This document shows positions 47,315 to 57,087 of a stretch of 64,000 bases of DNA, in pieces. Origin of the DNA: Neurospora crassa OR74A (Eukaryota > Ascomycota > Sordariomycetes > Sordariales > Sordariaceae). The stretch spans positions 4,154,001-4,218,000 of the forward strand of contig NC_026505.1 in NCBI RefSeq assembly GCF_000182925.2, written 5' to 3'. The notes beneath the pieces were generated by a model. It saw only the letters and a list, made by a program, of their open reading frames with translations. It did no database searches and was not told the origin of the DNA. The position numbers and the translations under genes are program-made. Position 1 is the stretch's first letter, and each line of letters opens with the position of its first letter.

Positions 47315-48087
47315 ATATATTAACGTTGATGTTTGAAAGAGATGTAGGCACAATTATGCTTGATCGAGATAAGAAGGGATAATGTCACACGTGTTGACTG
47401 TCTGAGTCTTGTGACGTCGTCGTCATGCTGCAATGCGTTCATGGAGGCTGCGGAGGTAGTGTACAGGTAGTGTACATAGAACCCCTTTTCGCCAACCTTA
47501 ATCCTCCACGCCTAGCAAGGAATAGAGTCACGAGAGCTGGGGGCGGGAACCCCCTTTTCTGAAAGGCAAACCTGCATGGGTCCAGACCACACCATGTTGA
47601 GCTGAGGGATGATCACAGGGCGAACCATATTCCTTTCAAATCAGGAAGTGATCTTGTGCCTTTGTCGTCCACTCGTATCAGGCGCACGCACTGCCTAGAA
47701 CTGCTAGAGTGCCTAGCTAAAGCAAAGTCAAGACAGTTGACGTTCTTCCCTTTTTGGTTGTGTTTTCACCGCTGTTGGGTTACGGATTCCCGCTAATATG
47801 ATGTTTTTTGTTGCTGGGCACCTATGTCATTGAACGTTGCAGGTTGGGATTTGCATTTTGCGCAATTCGCGTGCTCCCTGATCCTCGCTCGGGATGTGCT
47901 CTTCCAGAACGTACGATATACGCAGCATGGAAGTAGGGAGATTTCCTTGTCTAAGAATCCAGTCCCGCTGAGGAATGAGGATGGTCATGGTTTATCAGTC
48001 GTCAGGCTCCGTTCTTTGATGGGTAACTGTAGAACCTATCCAAAGCAAGGGATACTTGCTTGATTCCTTCAAAAAGTACAGTTGATA

Positions 48088-48127
<40 letters not shown>

Positions 48128-49431
48128 ATGTCAGATTCCATGTGACAACACGCACAGCGGAAGACGTGCACGATTCGCTCATAAAAAAGGGCGAGTTCGA
48201 CCAGTTTGAAACAAACGTTGATTGGCAGTCGATGGCGGTGAGGTGTGGGGTCCAATGAGCTGCAATGAGGCCAACCTGCACCCAAAATGCGCCAAAGTGC
48301 GCCAAAGTGGCACGATGTTCTTTCGGTCGCTCCCGGCTCTGTTAGAATGCGCGGAAGCTGGACCCTGGTCTGTTGCCTGGAAACGGGACGTTTTGGAAGT
48401 TGTCAGCAACAAGAAACTGCGGTTGCAGCTGCGACCAACGGAAGCTCGATCAGACGAGAACGAGAAGGCACGAACCGACGCTCAGCCACTTTCTTTCAAA
48501 TAGGAAATGTCTAATTGGTGGAAAGTTTGCAGTTTGCACAGCTTGCAGCACGCAGGCCAGGCTCACAGGCCAAAAGTCCAGTCGAGTTTTTGGGCTTGTT
48601 GGGGAAAGCAGATGCTGACGAGGCTTGTGTGAGTCGATTGCCAGACGAGGCGGTCGTGAAAATCAACCGAACATGTGGACAGTCCAACACGGCTCGTTTT
48701 GGCCAGGAAAGGCCAATACGAAATTGTAATAGGTCCCCTTCTTTGCAAAACATATCGGCCTGAATCACCTAGGGTTTTTTATTATCTAAAACTGCCTCGA
48801 GATTACCTCTAGGTTTAGAGACCCAAGGTGTTGGTGTATTGAGTATACCTAGGTACTGACCGTAACGTCCAGGTGTTCGGTTTAGTGTAGAGGTACTCTT
48901 ACGACCATTCGCCAGGGATGACTTTGGTTGGGTAGTGCAGCAACCCGGGCCGCTGTGTTCTGGCCTGTTGCAATTCAGTTGTACTGTGGAAAAGCGTCTT
49001 GTTGATAAGCGATCGGTAAGGTACACTTAAATTATAGTACGGTACGTACCGAGTACACAACCCCATGGGCTTTCTGCAGGGTTAACTTTTGCGTCGAGCG
49101 GGAACGAGGAGAACGCAAATGTGAGGTACTCCTTTTCGTAGCTGGCGTTTAAAGAGCTGCTTGTCCCCAGCTTCACCTTCCTTCTTCCCTCCTGGTTCTG
49201 TCTGAACTGATCTTCTATAATCGCATCCAGTTATCCTCATTCAAGACGTTGTCACATCGTCAACCAATACCACCTTTGATTCTCCAGCCAACCGCCAAGA
49301 CTCCACTCACCGAACCATACATACCACTTACACCGAGATAATCACCTCGAAGACGCCTCACGTTCCTCAATTTCAAAACAAACTGTCGAGTGAATTGAAG
49401 AAGAGAGAAAAAAAACAAAGACCGGTTCAAA
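47315..49431. other. Gene-free region with a 35-base A tract
   Basis: No protein family is recognised in this 2.1-kb stretch. The last 300 bases are C/T-rich and look like the leader of the small gene at 49432. A duplicated AGGTAGTGTACA lies at 47454-47477. GTACCTAGGTA-like motifs occur near 48846. Confidence 0.5.
48089..48123 (+). repeat. Poly(A) tract, 35 bases
   Basis: An uninterrupted run of 35 A. It may be a simple sequence tract or the tail of an old retroposed copy; I see no duplicated flanks or coding relic to decide. Confidence 0.85.
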
Positions 49432-49674
49432 ATGTCGCCAACGCACACCATGTCCGCCCACCTCTGCAAGCAGATCTATTCTGCGTGGTGTCAAGACCAC
49501 ACGGGTTCCCCTAAGCCCCATGCCACCAGCCCGCTGCCATCGCCCACCAACTCGTCTGTCTACTCGGGCTACTTCCAGCGATCGCCGTCCCCTGAGCAAC
49601 ACAAGCGGCCGATGGACAGTGACCGCTCATCGACCTCCAGCTGGCGATGGAACAACAAGGACAACTCTCGCTAA
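49432..49674 (+). CDS. Small Ser/Pro-rich protein, 80 residues
   Basis: An intronless frame begins in a good context (TTCAAAATGTC) after a long C/T-rich leader. The product is hydrophilic, rich in Ser, Pro, His and Asn, with an N-terminal helix-like part (MSAHLCKQIYSAWCQDH) and a tail with SPSPEQHKRPMDSDRSSTSSWRW. No signal peptide, membrane segment or known domain is seen. Repeated SP and TSP sites suggest phosphorylation. The leader, start context and composition favour a real gene, but I do not recognise the family and coding status is not certain. Confidence 0.55.
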   Translation: MSPTHTMSAHLCKQIYSAWCQDHTGSPKPHATSPLPSPTNSSVYSGYFQRSPSPEQHKRPMDSDRSSTSSWRWNNKDNSR

Positions 49675-51348
49675 GATATTGAGATTTGATGTTTCTTAGG
49701 AGGACTTGTTTTCTTGATTTTTGTTTTTTTGTTTTTTGGCGGACATCCAATAACTGGCGCATACGAAACGGGACTGGGTACCTATCTAAGCGGGACGGCG
49801 TTATACTGTAATGCATTTCGGCGGTTTTTCAGCGGACAGCGGAGCTATCAACAGCGCGGCAGTCCCTACAAGCGTTGGATATCATCTATACGACGGCAAC
49901 AATAACAGCGACTTCTACAAATCCCAACCAGACTACCAGCAACGAAACATCGCGACCATGAGTTCTACTGATACTCAGCCTTTCAGCGAAGGAGCCAACC
50001 ATTTGCCCGTCCGTCTGCTTGTAATTCAGAAAGGCAGGCAGAGAAGCAGGGAGGCTTATCCATGTTCTGTACACAGGCTTTGTCACTCCAGATGCCAGTG
50101 TCACCACCTCCAGGCATCTCCAGCTCTACACTACTAGCTTTGTCAGCCCTACGAGCCCAGTCGTCCCGAGTCTTGTCACCACAAGATTCCCAAGTTCGGC
50201 TGGCTCAGACAAGCACCGGGCCGATACTCTCCCGTCCTGGGAACGATCGTTCGGTTTCGCGGCTGCAATGGGTGCATCGCTTTGTACTGCATCGTCCCAT
50301 TACACCATCTCATCACGCCATGTCGCGATACCTTATCGCCAATGCGGAGTGACCGTAGCATGGTATCACGCCATCGCACGCCGCTTCACCTACCTCCCTC
50401 CCTGTCTTCCTGCTTTTTCAAGATTTCCATTGGCATTGTTTGGCGTTGCACACGCACTCACTGGTGCCGTGTACCGTTTCGGTGCCGGTTTCCATGTCGG
50501 TGCTGGCGCTTGTTAACGCTGAGGTGTATGTACGAGCGGATGGCATGGGAAGATGGGATGTCATGTTGGTGTCGCTGGGGGTGGTCTTGGGACTATTCTA
50601 CTGTCATGTGCTGCCTCGTTTTTATACTTGATTGGATGCAAGAGTTGTGGGAGTTTCTCATGTCAGCCAGTTTATCGTTTGGTGCTTGACAAGTTGTCTC
50701 TGTGCGGGTCGATGAGATATCGTCATCATCGGCAGAGGATTATAATAGGATTGAAGCGGAATTTGAGACCGACTTGAAAACAGCCTTCTCAGCAGATATT
50801 GTGATGTCTTGTGAATGAGCGCCCGAGTAGTGTCATGTTCAATGATGCTCGTAAGGTCTACAACCTCACCACACCTCTAGTCAGCGTCGATTCGGTAGAC
50901 TTGGCGAGAAATGTGTTTCGTTTCCTCTGATAGCAAATGTTAGGCTGTGGTGTGAGCAAGCATGGTGGTTGCGGGGGATGAAACTGTCGTCTCCATGCGA
51001 AGCCCATCATTCATCCAAACACTTCCTTGCCCGTGACCATAGCAAGATTTAAAGCAAGATAGATTACATGTATAGATGATACTGAATCGTTCAACTCATG
51101 TAGAGACAACAAAGTAATAACACATACCCATACTACACCACCGAAAACGCCAGGTGAATGAACCGGACACAAACATGCGCATAACTCCCTTCTCTTTCTT
51201 ATCGTGATGCATATGAAGGATGACCCTAGGGTCGAAGTCCCAGCCAACCCCTCTGCGAGTGATCCCTTCATCATTTTATACCCCTACCGTGTTCGCTACA
51301 TTTCATCCCCACAAACCCAAACTCTTTCCGCATCCAGTATGTTCCAAA
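49675..51348. other. Intergenic region
   Basis: This is the 3' flank of the small gene and of ATG7, which point toward each other. Plus-strand frames at 49811-50137 and 50282-50689 have no known similarity. Nothing else is supported. Confidence 0.5.
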
Positions 51349-53645
51349 TCAAATCAATTCTCCCTCGCCTTCCTCCTCATCCATCCCCTCCTCATCCTCA
51401 CTCCACTGCATCTCCGCAGCCGCCTTCTCCGCCAACCGCTGCACCTCAGCCAGCCCACTCAGCTCAGCTACATAGTCCCGACTAGCCAGCGCCGTCTTGA
51501 CAAACTCCCATCCGCCCTCCTTGTATGCGTCGAGGATGGGCTTGCTGCAGGCGCTGCACTGCGGGTACGACTTGCCGCGTATAACCATGTTCTGGAAGTT
51601 GGATAGGAAACCGCGGACCTGGTGCGGGACAAGACCGAGGGGATGGTCAGGGGGATCGCGCTCGTACGAGACGGCAGAGCCGGTGCCGGTTGAGACGGGC
51701 GCGGGCGCGTGTTGCTTGAGCGGGTGCTGCAAAATGCTAGTGAGAAGCTCGACGAGGAGGGCCGAAGCGATGGCTGCCACGCCGGGACGGGTGACGGTAC
51801 ATTGTTGGTCGAGCGTTTGGTCTTTCATCGACTGGATTGTAGACTTGGTTAGCAGCTTTCCACAACTCGCTTTGGATGAATTAGCAGATCCTTACATCGG
51901 CAGCAACTACTACGTCGTTGCAAAAATAACATCCAAGGGTCTCTTCACTGCCGTCGTTCGGCGCCGCACCATGTCGCATGACAACGTAGGTGTCGAATCC
52001 GAGTGCCGCATTCATCACGATCTTGTTCGCAGCTTTGCCCATCAGTGTGGGCAGCCATCGGGACTCGCGCGTGTCCATGAGGAGGAAGATCGCATCGTGT
52101 GAATCGATTAACTCCTTCAGCTTGTCAAAGTCTGCTTTGGTTTTTGCCTCGTTGTGGATCGCGTGGTCCAGCATCGGAACAGAGAGTGCGTAGCCCTCTA
52201 CATCAACTCCTGGATAAATTTCTTTAAGTGCCTCGGCAGCTTGAATAGCCTTCGGCTTTCCCCCATTGTGACAATCTTCAAACTTGAAGAGAGGCTGCCG
52301 TACTGGGTTTGAATAAGATACGCTCCCATAATCAATAAACGTGATCTTGCGAACTCCCCACCCTAGCAGGTTTCTCGAGACATAGCTGCCGAGTGTCCCT
52401 GCGCCCAGCAACAAGCATTTCGTATTCTTGATCGCGTCCAAGTCAAGATTCGGCGCGAGCCGCCACTTCATCAGCTTCAAGTTCAAGTCCACTGCCTGGT
52501 CTGCTAGTCGAGTGGGATCCATGTACTCTGCCAGATTCGCGACCCGTGGCCTGAGATCGCCGTTACCGTTCCTCTCCCAGCCGGTAACCTTGGGCATACA
52601 CTTCAACTCCACGTCGCCAACTTGGTCCATCGCCAGTGGCAGGATGGTGCTCCGCGCTTCATGTCTCCTAGGCTGCGTGTCGCGGTAGCAGAGAATTTGG
52701 ACCTTGTTGAGGCGGTATCTTTGCCGGATAAGGATGAGGAGATTACGAAGAGGCCAGGAAGGGTACTCGGGATAGTTGGATGGGTCCACGAAAGCAACAT
52801 ATCTGTCCTCTTCCGCCGCGTCGTTGAAGAATCCCGTCTCGAAGTCTCTGAGAGATCCAATATCCCAACGGTAGCCGATATCGACCCCGGGATCATCAAG
52901 TGAGGATCTTGGGCCTGCGGCCTCGCGACGCACTTTCTTTGCGAGGAAGAATCCGTGCTCTCTCCTGTCAACCATGTATCGCCATGTTCCTATGCGCTCG
53001 ACCAAAGCAGTGCTTTCGTCCGAGGTCAACCGGCCAATCGGTCCTGTTCGCTTCCACTGCGGCTCCGAGTGTAGGGCTGGAAATGCGAACCAGTAGGTAA
53101 ACTTGTACTTCTTCAGGTCGGCGTATGACAGGATCCGGAAAGAGGCAAGTAGCGATGGGCAGGAGTATATCGTGCCGTCTTGAATAGCATCCCAGATCTT
53201 TTATCCGCCCGTCAGTAAGCTTTCGTTACAGCGCAAGCACTGGCGCGACCCAAAGTGAAGCTACTGGATACGAACCTGTTCGCCCGCCTTCTTGATCATC
53301 GCATTTTTGTCCGTGTTTTTGAATTCCTCGATCGTGTTGACGTTCTTAATGTAGCCTTCGGCTCTCGTCATGCCCAAGGGCCCGCTTTCGTCCCTATCAT
53401 CAGGCTTTGGTTCGTAAAGTATAAAAGCAAGCGTGCATGGGAACTTACTGGTCGCTTGTTAGGGCGCTCCCCAAGATCTGCATTCTCGTACTGGCCTCTG
53501 GACTCGCGTGCGACCGAGGTTCATATAAGCCCAAGACAGGGCGGGCCGAAGAGTCGAGCTTGTCATGGTCGAGTTTGGATGAGAAGAGGGCCGAGTAGAA
53601 GGGCAGCTCGATCTCCGAGGAGAAGGTCGCAAACTTGAGATCCAT
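51349..53645 (-). CDS. atg7: Atg7, E1-like activating enzyme of autophagy
   Basis: Atg7 activates the ubiquitin-like proteins Atg8 and Atg12 with ATP and passes them to Atg3 and Atg10. Exons, read from the right: 53645-53449, 53393-53276, 53197-51896 and 51831-51349, giving 699 residues, the normal size. The N-terminal domain starts [20 protein letters not shown]. The adenylation domain carries the nucleotide-binding GAGTLG at 370-375, with [20 protein letters not shown] behind it. The catalytic cysteine is Cys550 in [10 protein letters not shown]. Zinc-binding pairs CYFC and CSAC lie on either side. The C-terminus is acidic ([14 protein letters not shown]) and serves in Atg8 capture in this family. 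Donor 2 (GTTCGT) is unusual, but all junctions keep the frame. An in-frame ATG 12 codons upstream was not chosen. Confidence 0.95.
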
Positions 53646-54567
53646 GGATGAGGGGGGCGCACAGCCGGCCGCGATGCGCACTTAGAGACTTCGGATTGGG
53701 GGAACTACTGATAATGGATGTAACGACTTTCCTGATGTTGGCATGCGTTTTCTATCCCAAGAAGTAGCGGTCGAAGAAGGCTTGAGTTGGCAGCCTGGCG
53801 CACACGGTTGGAAGCTTATTGATGTACTCTTTTTGCGACAAGGTTGACAGCAGTCCCGTCGTCTCCGGAGAGCGATCGTAAAATGAATCAAGAAGACGGG
53901 TTCACCAGAGTGTGGGCGGTGGTCAGCGGTTCTGCGTCATCTGCTGTCTTCCCTATGACCCGATCCCTTGTCACCGGACTATATACGCCGCCAGGATGCA
54001 CTCGGGAACGTCTCACCGATATAGGAACCAAGTGGGCGACGATGGTCCAGAGAACACACCTTGACTGTAACTGCTGAAGCTGTGTCAATGGGTAAGGGTA
54101 GCAGCGCGGAAATGACTCCTTTCATGAGCTGAGCGAATATATACTGGACGGGTTGGAAGAGGAGCTGGAATGGCTTGGTTTGTCTGTTTGTCACACCGGG
54201 AATCACTGAAGCTTACATACTCAAGGCAGCTGTGCCCCGCATTAGGTTCTTGACCAACACCCGAAAGAGCGGCCAAGACGGGAGCGGTAACCCACTCCTG
54301 GTATGCACGATGGGTGGGAATACCCCGCCGGCAGATCCTCGGTGCGCTGATAGCGGCTGCACCCACTAAACGCGTTCCTGAAGTCGACCGACGCGTCTTG
54401 TCGGGTCAACGACAGTTATTCGCATAAATTCGACCCCATCAAGAAATCGTTGAGTACACAGTAAATATAGATTGTAGATTGTGTCTCAGATCCATGTTGT
54501 TATAGCCTTTTTTTTTTTCCTCTCTTATCACATTTCTTTCAAGAAGGGACTTGAAAGGAAACTCGCC
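53646..54567. other. Divergent promoter region of ATG7 and DCD1
   Basis: About 920 bp between the starts of two divergently transcribed genes. A T tract at 54510-54519 precedes the DCD1 start by about 50 bp. No other gene is supported. Confidence 0.6.
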
Positions 54568-55926
54568 ATGTTCATCGGCATCTGCGGCAGTACATCAGCC
54601 CCTCTTGTCTTTCCATCTTCTACCCAGTTGAGTCACTTACACGCTGTCAATAGGTATTTGCGCCGGCAAGAGCACCATCGCTCAATATCTCGTTGAGCAC
54701 CATGGCTTCACACGTGTATCGCTAGAGCATACAACTAAGACGATCGATGATATCGTCAGCGGAGAAACCCCAAATGATCATGTCAACGGTCTAATCCACA
54801 AGCTCTTACCCGCCTACATCACCTCTCACACCCAATCTTCCACCTCCGCGCGCTCGAAAGGCCATGTCTTCCCCTCCGCCGACGATCTCCTCGACTTCAT
54901 CACTAAGCACTGGCGCGAGCGATGGGTAACAACGGACATTCCTACCGAGGGGATCCTCGACATGTACACCCGCCGGCCTTTCTTCCTGCTTATCAGCGTC
55001 GATGCTCCCCTCACTGTCCGATGGCGCCGCTTCCGTGAGCGCGGGGAAAAACAACAACGTCACCGAAACAACATGAAGTCCTACTCCTCCTCCGCCGGCG
55101 GTGCCGCTCTTGAAGCTGGAGACGAAGAACAACAAGAAGAAGAAGAAGAAGAAGAAGAACCCCTCATCTTTGAATCCTTCGCCCACCTCAACGACACGCA
55201 ACTCTTCCTCCCACAAACCGGCCGGCTCCCACTGATGTCGCGCGCCACCGTCCGCCTTCTCAACACGTCGCCCTCTCTTGCGCATCTCTACGCCACGCTG
55301 GGGAATCTCGACCTGCTCAACCCGGACCGTCTCCGGCCCTCATGGGACTCGTACTTTATGGCGCTCGCCTCGCTTGCCGCGCAGCGGTCCAACTGCATGA
55401 AGCGGCGGGTCGGTTGCGTCGTGGTCCGCGACAAGCGCGTCATCAGCACGGGGTACAACGGCACGCCTAGGGGATTGATCAACTGCGGCGAGGGCGGGTG
55501 CGGGCGGTGCAACGAGGGGCAGGGGTCCGGGCAGGGATTGTCTACGTGTTTGTGCATGCACGCGGAGGAGAATGCGCTGTTGGAGGCCGGACGGGAGAGG
55601 GTGAGGGAGGGCGCGGTTTTGTATTGCGATACTTGCCCGTGCCTGACGTGCAGCATCAAGATTGCGCAGGTGGGGATCAGTGAAGTGGTGTATAGCCAAG
55701 GGTACAGTATGGACGGGGAGACGGCGGCGGTGTTTAGACAGGCGGGAGTCAAGTTGAGGCAATTCATTCCGGTAAGTGATGCTGTTGTGTTCCTTGCATG
55801 TTCATCCTTACCCTACATGGCCTGCACAAGTGGAGCTGGAGGTGATGATGTGCTAACAACAGCATTTGTGTGCAACAGCCAGCAAATGGTTTGATATACT
55901 TGGAGAAGACCGACTTTTTCCCTTAA
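54568..55926 (+). CDS. dcd1: Deoxycytidylate (dCMP) deaminase with N-terminal P-loop domain
   Basis: The enzyme deaminates dCMP to dUMP, feeding thymidylate synthesis. Exons 54568-54589 (22 nt), 54654-55771 and 55879-55926 give 395 residues. The N-terminal half has a P-loop (GSICAGKST, residues 7-15) and resembles nucleoside-monophosphate kinases, as in yeast Dcd1; it is probably regulatory rather than catalytic. The C-terminal zinc deaminase domain has CMHAEENAL with His310 and catalytic Glu312, and TCPCLTC with Cys337 and Cys340. GYNGTPRGLINC is the substrate-side motif. An acidic Glu/Gln insert encoded by a GAA repeat at about 55123-55159 separates the two halves. The first intron splits the P-loop itself. 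The last exon encodes only PANGLIYLEKTDFFP. Confidence 0.95.
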
Positions 55927-56895
55927 ACGTAAATGAGTTGGAGCATCGATAGACGTCAATCAACATGAGCATGTGGAGAGGTACCAGTAACCATATCACT
56001 AGAAATGATGCACAACTCTACTGTAACAGTGACAACTTGGCAACGATACGAACCATAAATATAAGGCAACAGCTGTCACTATGTATTATGACTGGCAGTT
56101 ATGTTTGGATTCTGAGCAACAACATGCACAAACGCAACAAACGACATCGTCATGAGTAGACAAACTAGGTATCAATAATATTAAGAGATGACTGAAGTAT
56201 AGAAGGAGCTTATAGTAGGCTGCAGCAGTGGTAAAAAGGCGTTCAGGGTCCCCCACAAACGTCCACCTTCCCCTTGCTCCGACCTTGGCGATGGCGATAT
56301 CTCAATGTCCGTTGAGGCTGCAGTCCACAAGTCCAAGGAAAAGTCGCCGTTGAAAAGCTCAAGGTTCGACTAGAAATGGCCCTCTTGCAGAGATTAACCA
56401 TTTCCGTGTTGGCCGTGTTATCCCATGCCCTCCCTTGAACCGCAAAAGGAGAATCGAATACCGAGGGGGAAATGGTAATAAAGGTTGTGGCCCAGCAAAC
56501 AATGGCTGGAAAACGACCAATATCGGTATCGAATGATGGTGCATGTGTCGGTGAAAGGAAAGGACGAATCCGGGAGACCCTTCTTCCCATTCTCCAAACA
56601 ACCGCGCCGTGAAATAGCACTCCTTGTCTTCCACTTTTGCAGCCAGAGTAAGCTCATGAGGAAGCTCATAGTAAGTAGGAGGGATTTCCTCCCCGTCCAA
56701 AACACCCATTCAATCCGAAAAACCCTCCCGAATTCATTTTCCACATACATACCACCCCTCTCCCAAAGGTCCAAATCATAACGATTTCATTAACATCCCT
56801 CATCCTATCTTCATCTCTTCATTGTGGCCGACATGTTCTTGCGTGAAATGGGAGAGGGGTAGGTTCAAACTTGTTGTTGAGTTTGTGTAGGTAGC
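55927..56895. other. Convergent intergenic region
   Basis: This lies between DCD1 and the small membrane protein gene. Minus-strand frames at 56243-56774 overlap each other in three phases and resemble nothing known, so none is called. Confidence 0.5.
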
Positions 56896-57087
56896 TTAAA
56901 ACTGGGCCTTGCGCTCCCGGCGAGCAGCGCACTTCTTGTGGATGAATAGAGCAACGAGGCCGACAAGAACGATGAAGACGACGCAGAAGACGACAATGAC
57001 ACCAGCCTCGCGGCCAGCCCAGTTGCTGCGCTTGGCGATAAGGTTGAGGGTGTCGCGGACGACAACGGAGCGCTGAATGGCAGGCAT
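56896..57087 (-). CDS. Small single-pass membrane protein, 63 residues
   Basis: The frame starts at ATG 57087 (MPAIQRSVVVRDTLNLIAKR) and ends at a TAA at 56896. It has a short N-terminal amphipathic part and one hydrophobic helix at about residues 29-50 (AGVIVVFCVVFIVLVGLVALFI). A strongly basic tail follows (HKKCAARRERKAQF), so the C-terminus should be cytosolic. The layout resembles small conserved fungal membrane proteins, but I know no function. The frame is open further upstream to 57207, where sequence quality as protein falls. The GTGATATC just before the start suggests a 5' leader, perhaps spliced. Confidence 0.68.
   Translation of the reverse strand: MPAIQRSVVVRDTLNLIAKRSNWAGREAGVIVVFCVVFIVLVGLVALFIHKKCAARRERKAQF

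Noticed and set aside
51497-52102. 201-codon open frame on the plus strand
   Set aside because: It is antisense to ATG7 and crosses an ATG7 intron.
54806-55285. 159-codon open frame on the minus strand with a poly-Phe run
   Set aside because: It is antisense to DCD1; the poly-Phe run is the GAA repeat read backwards.
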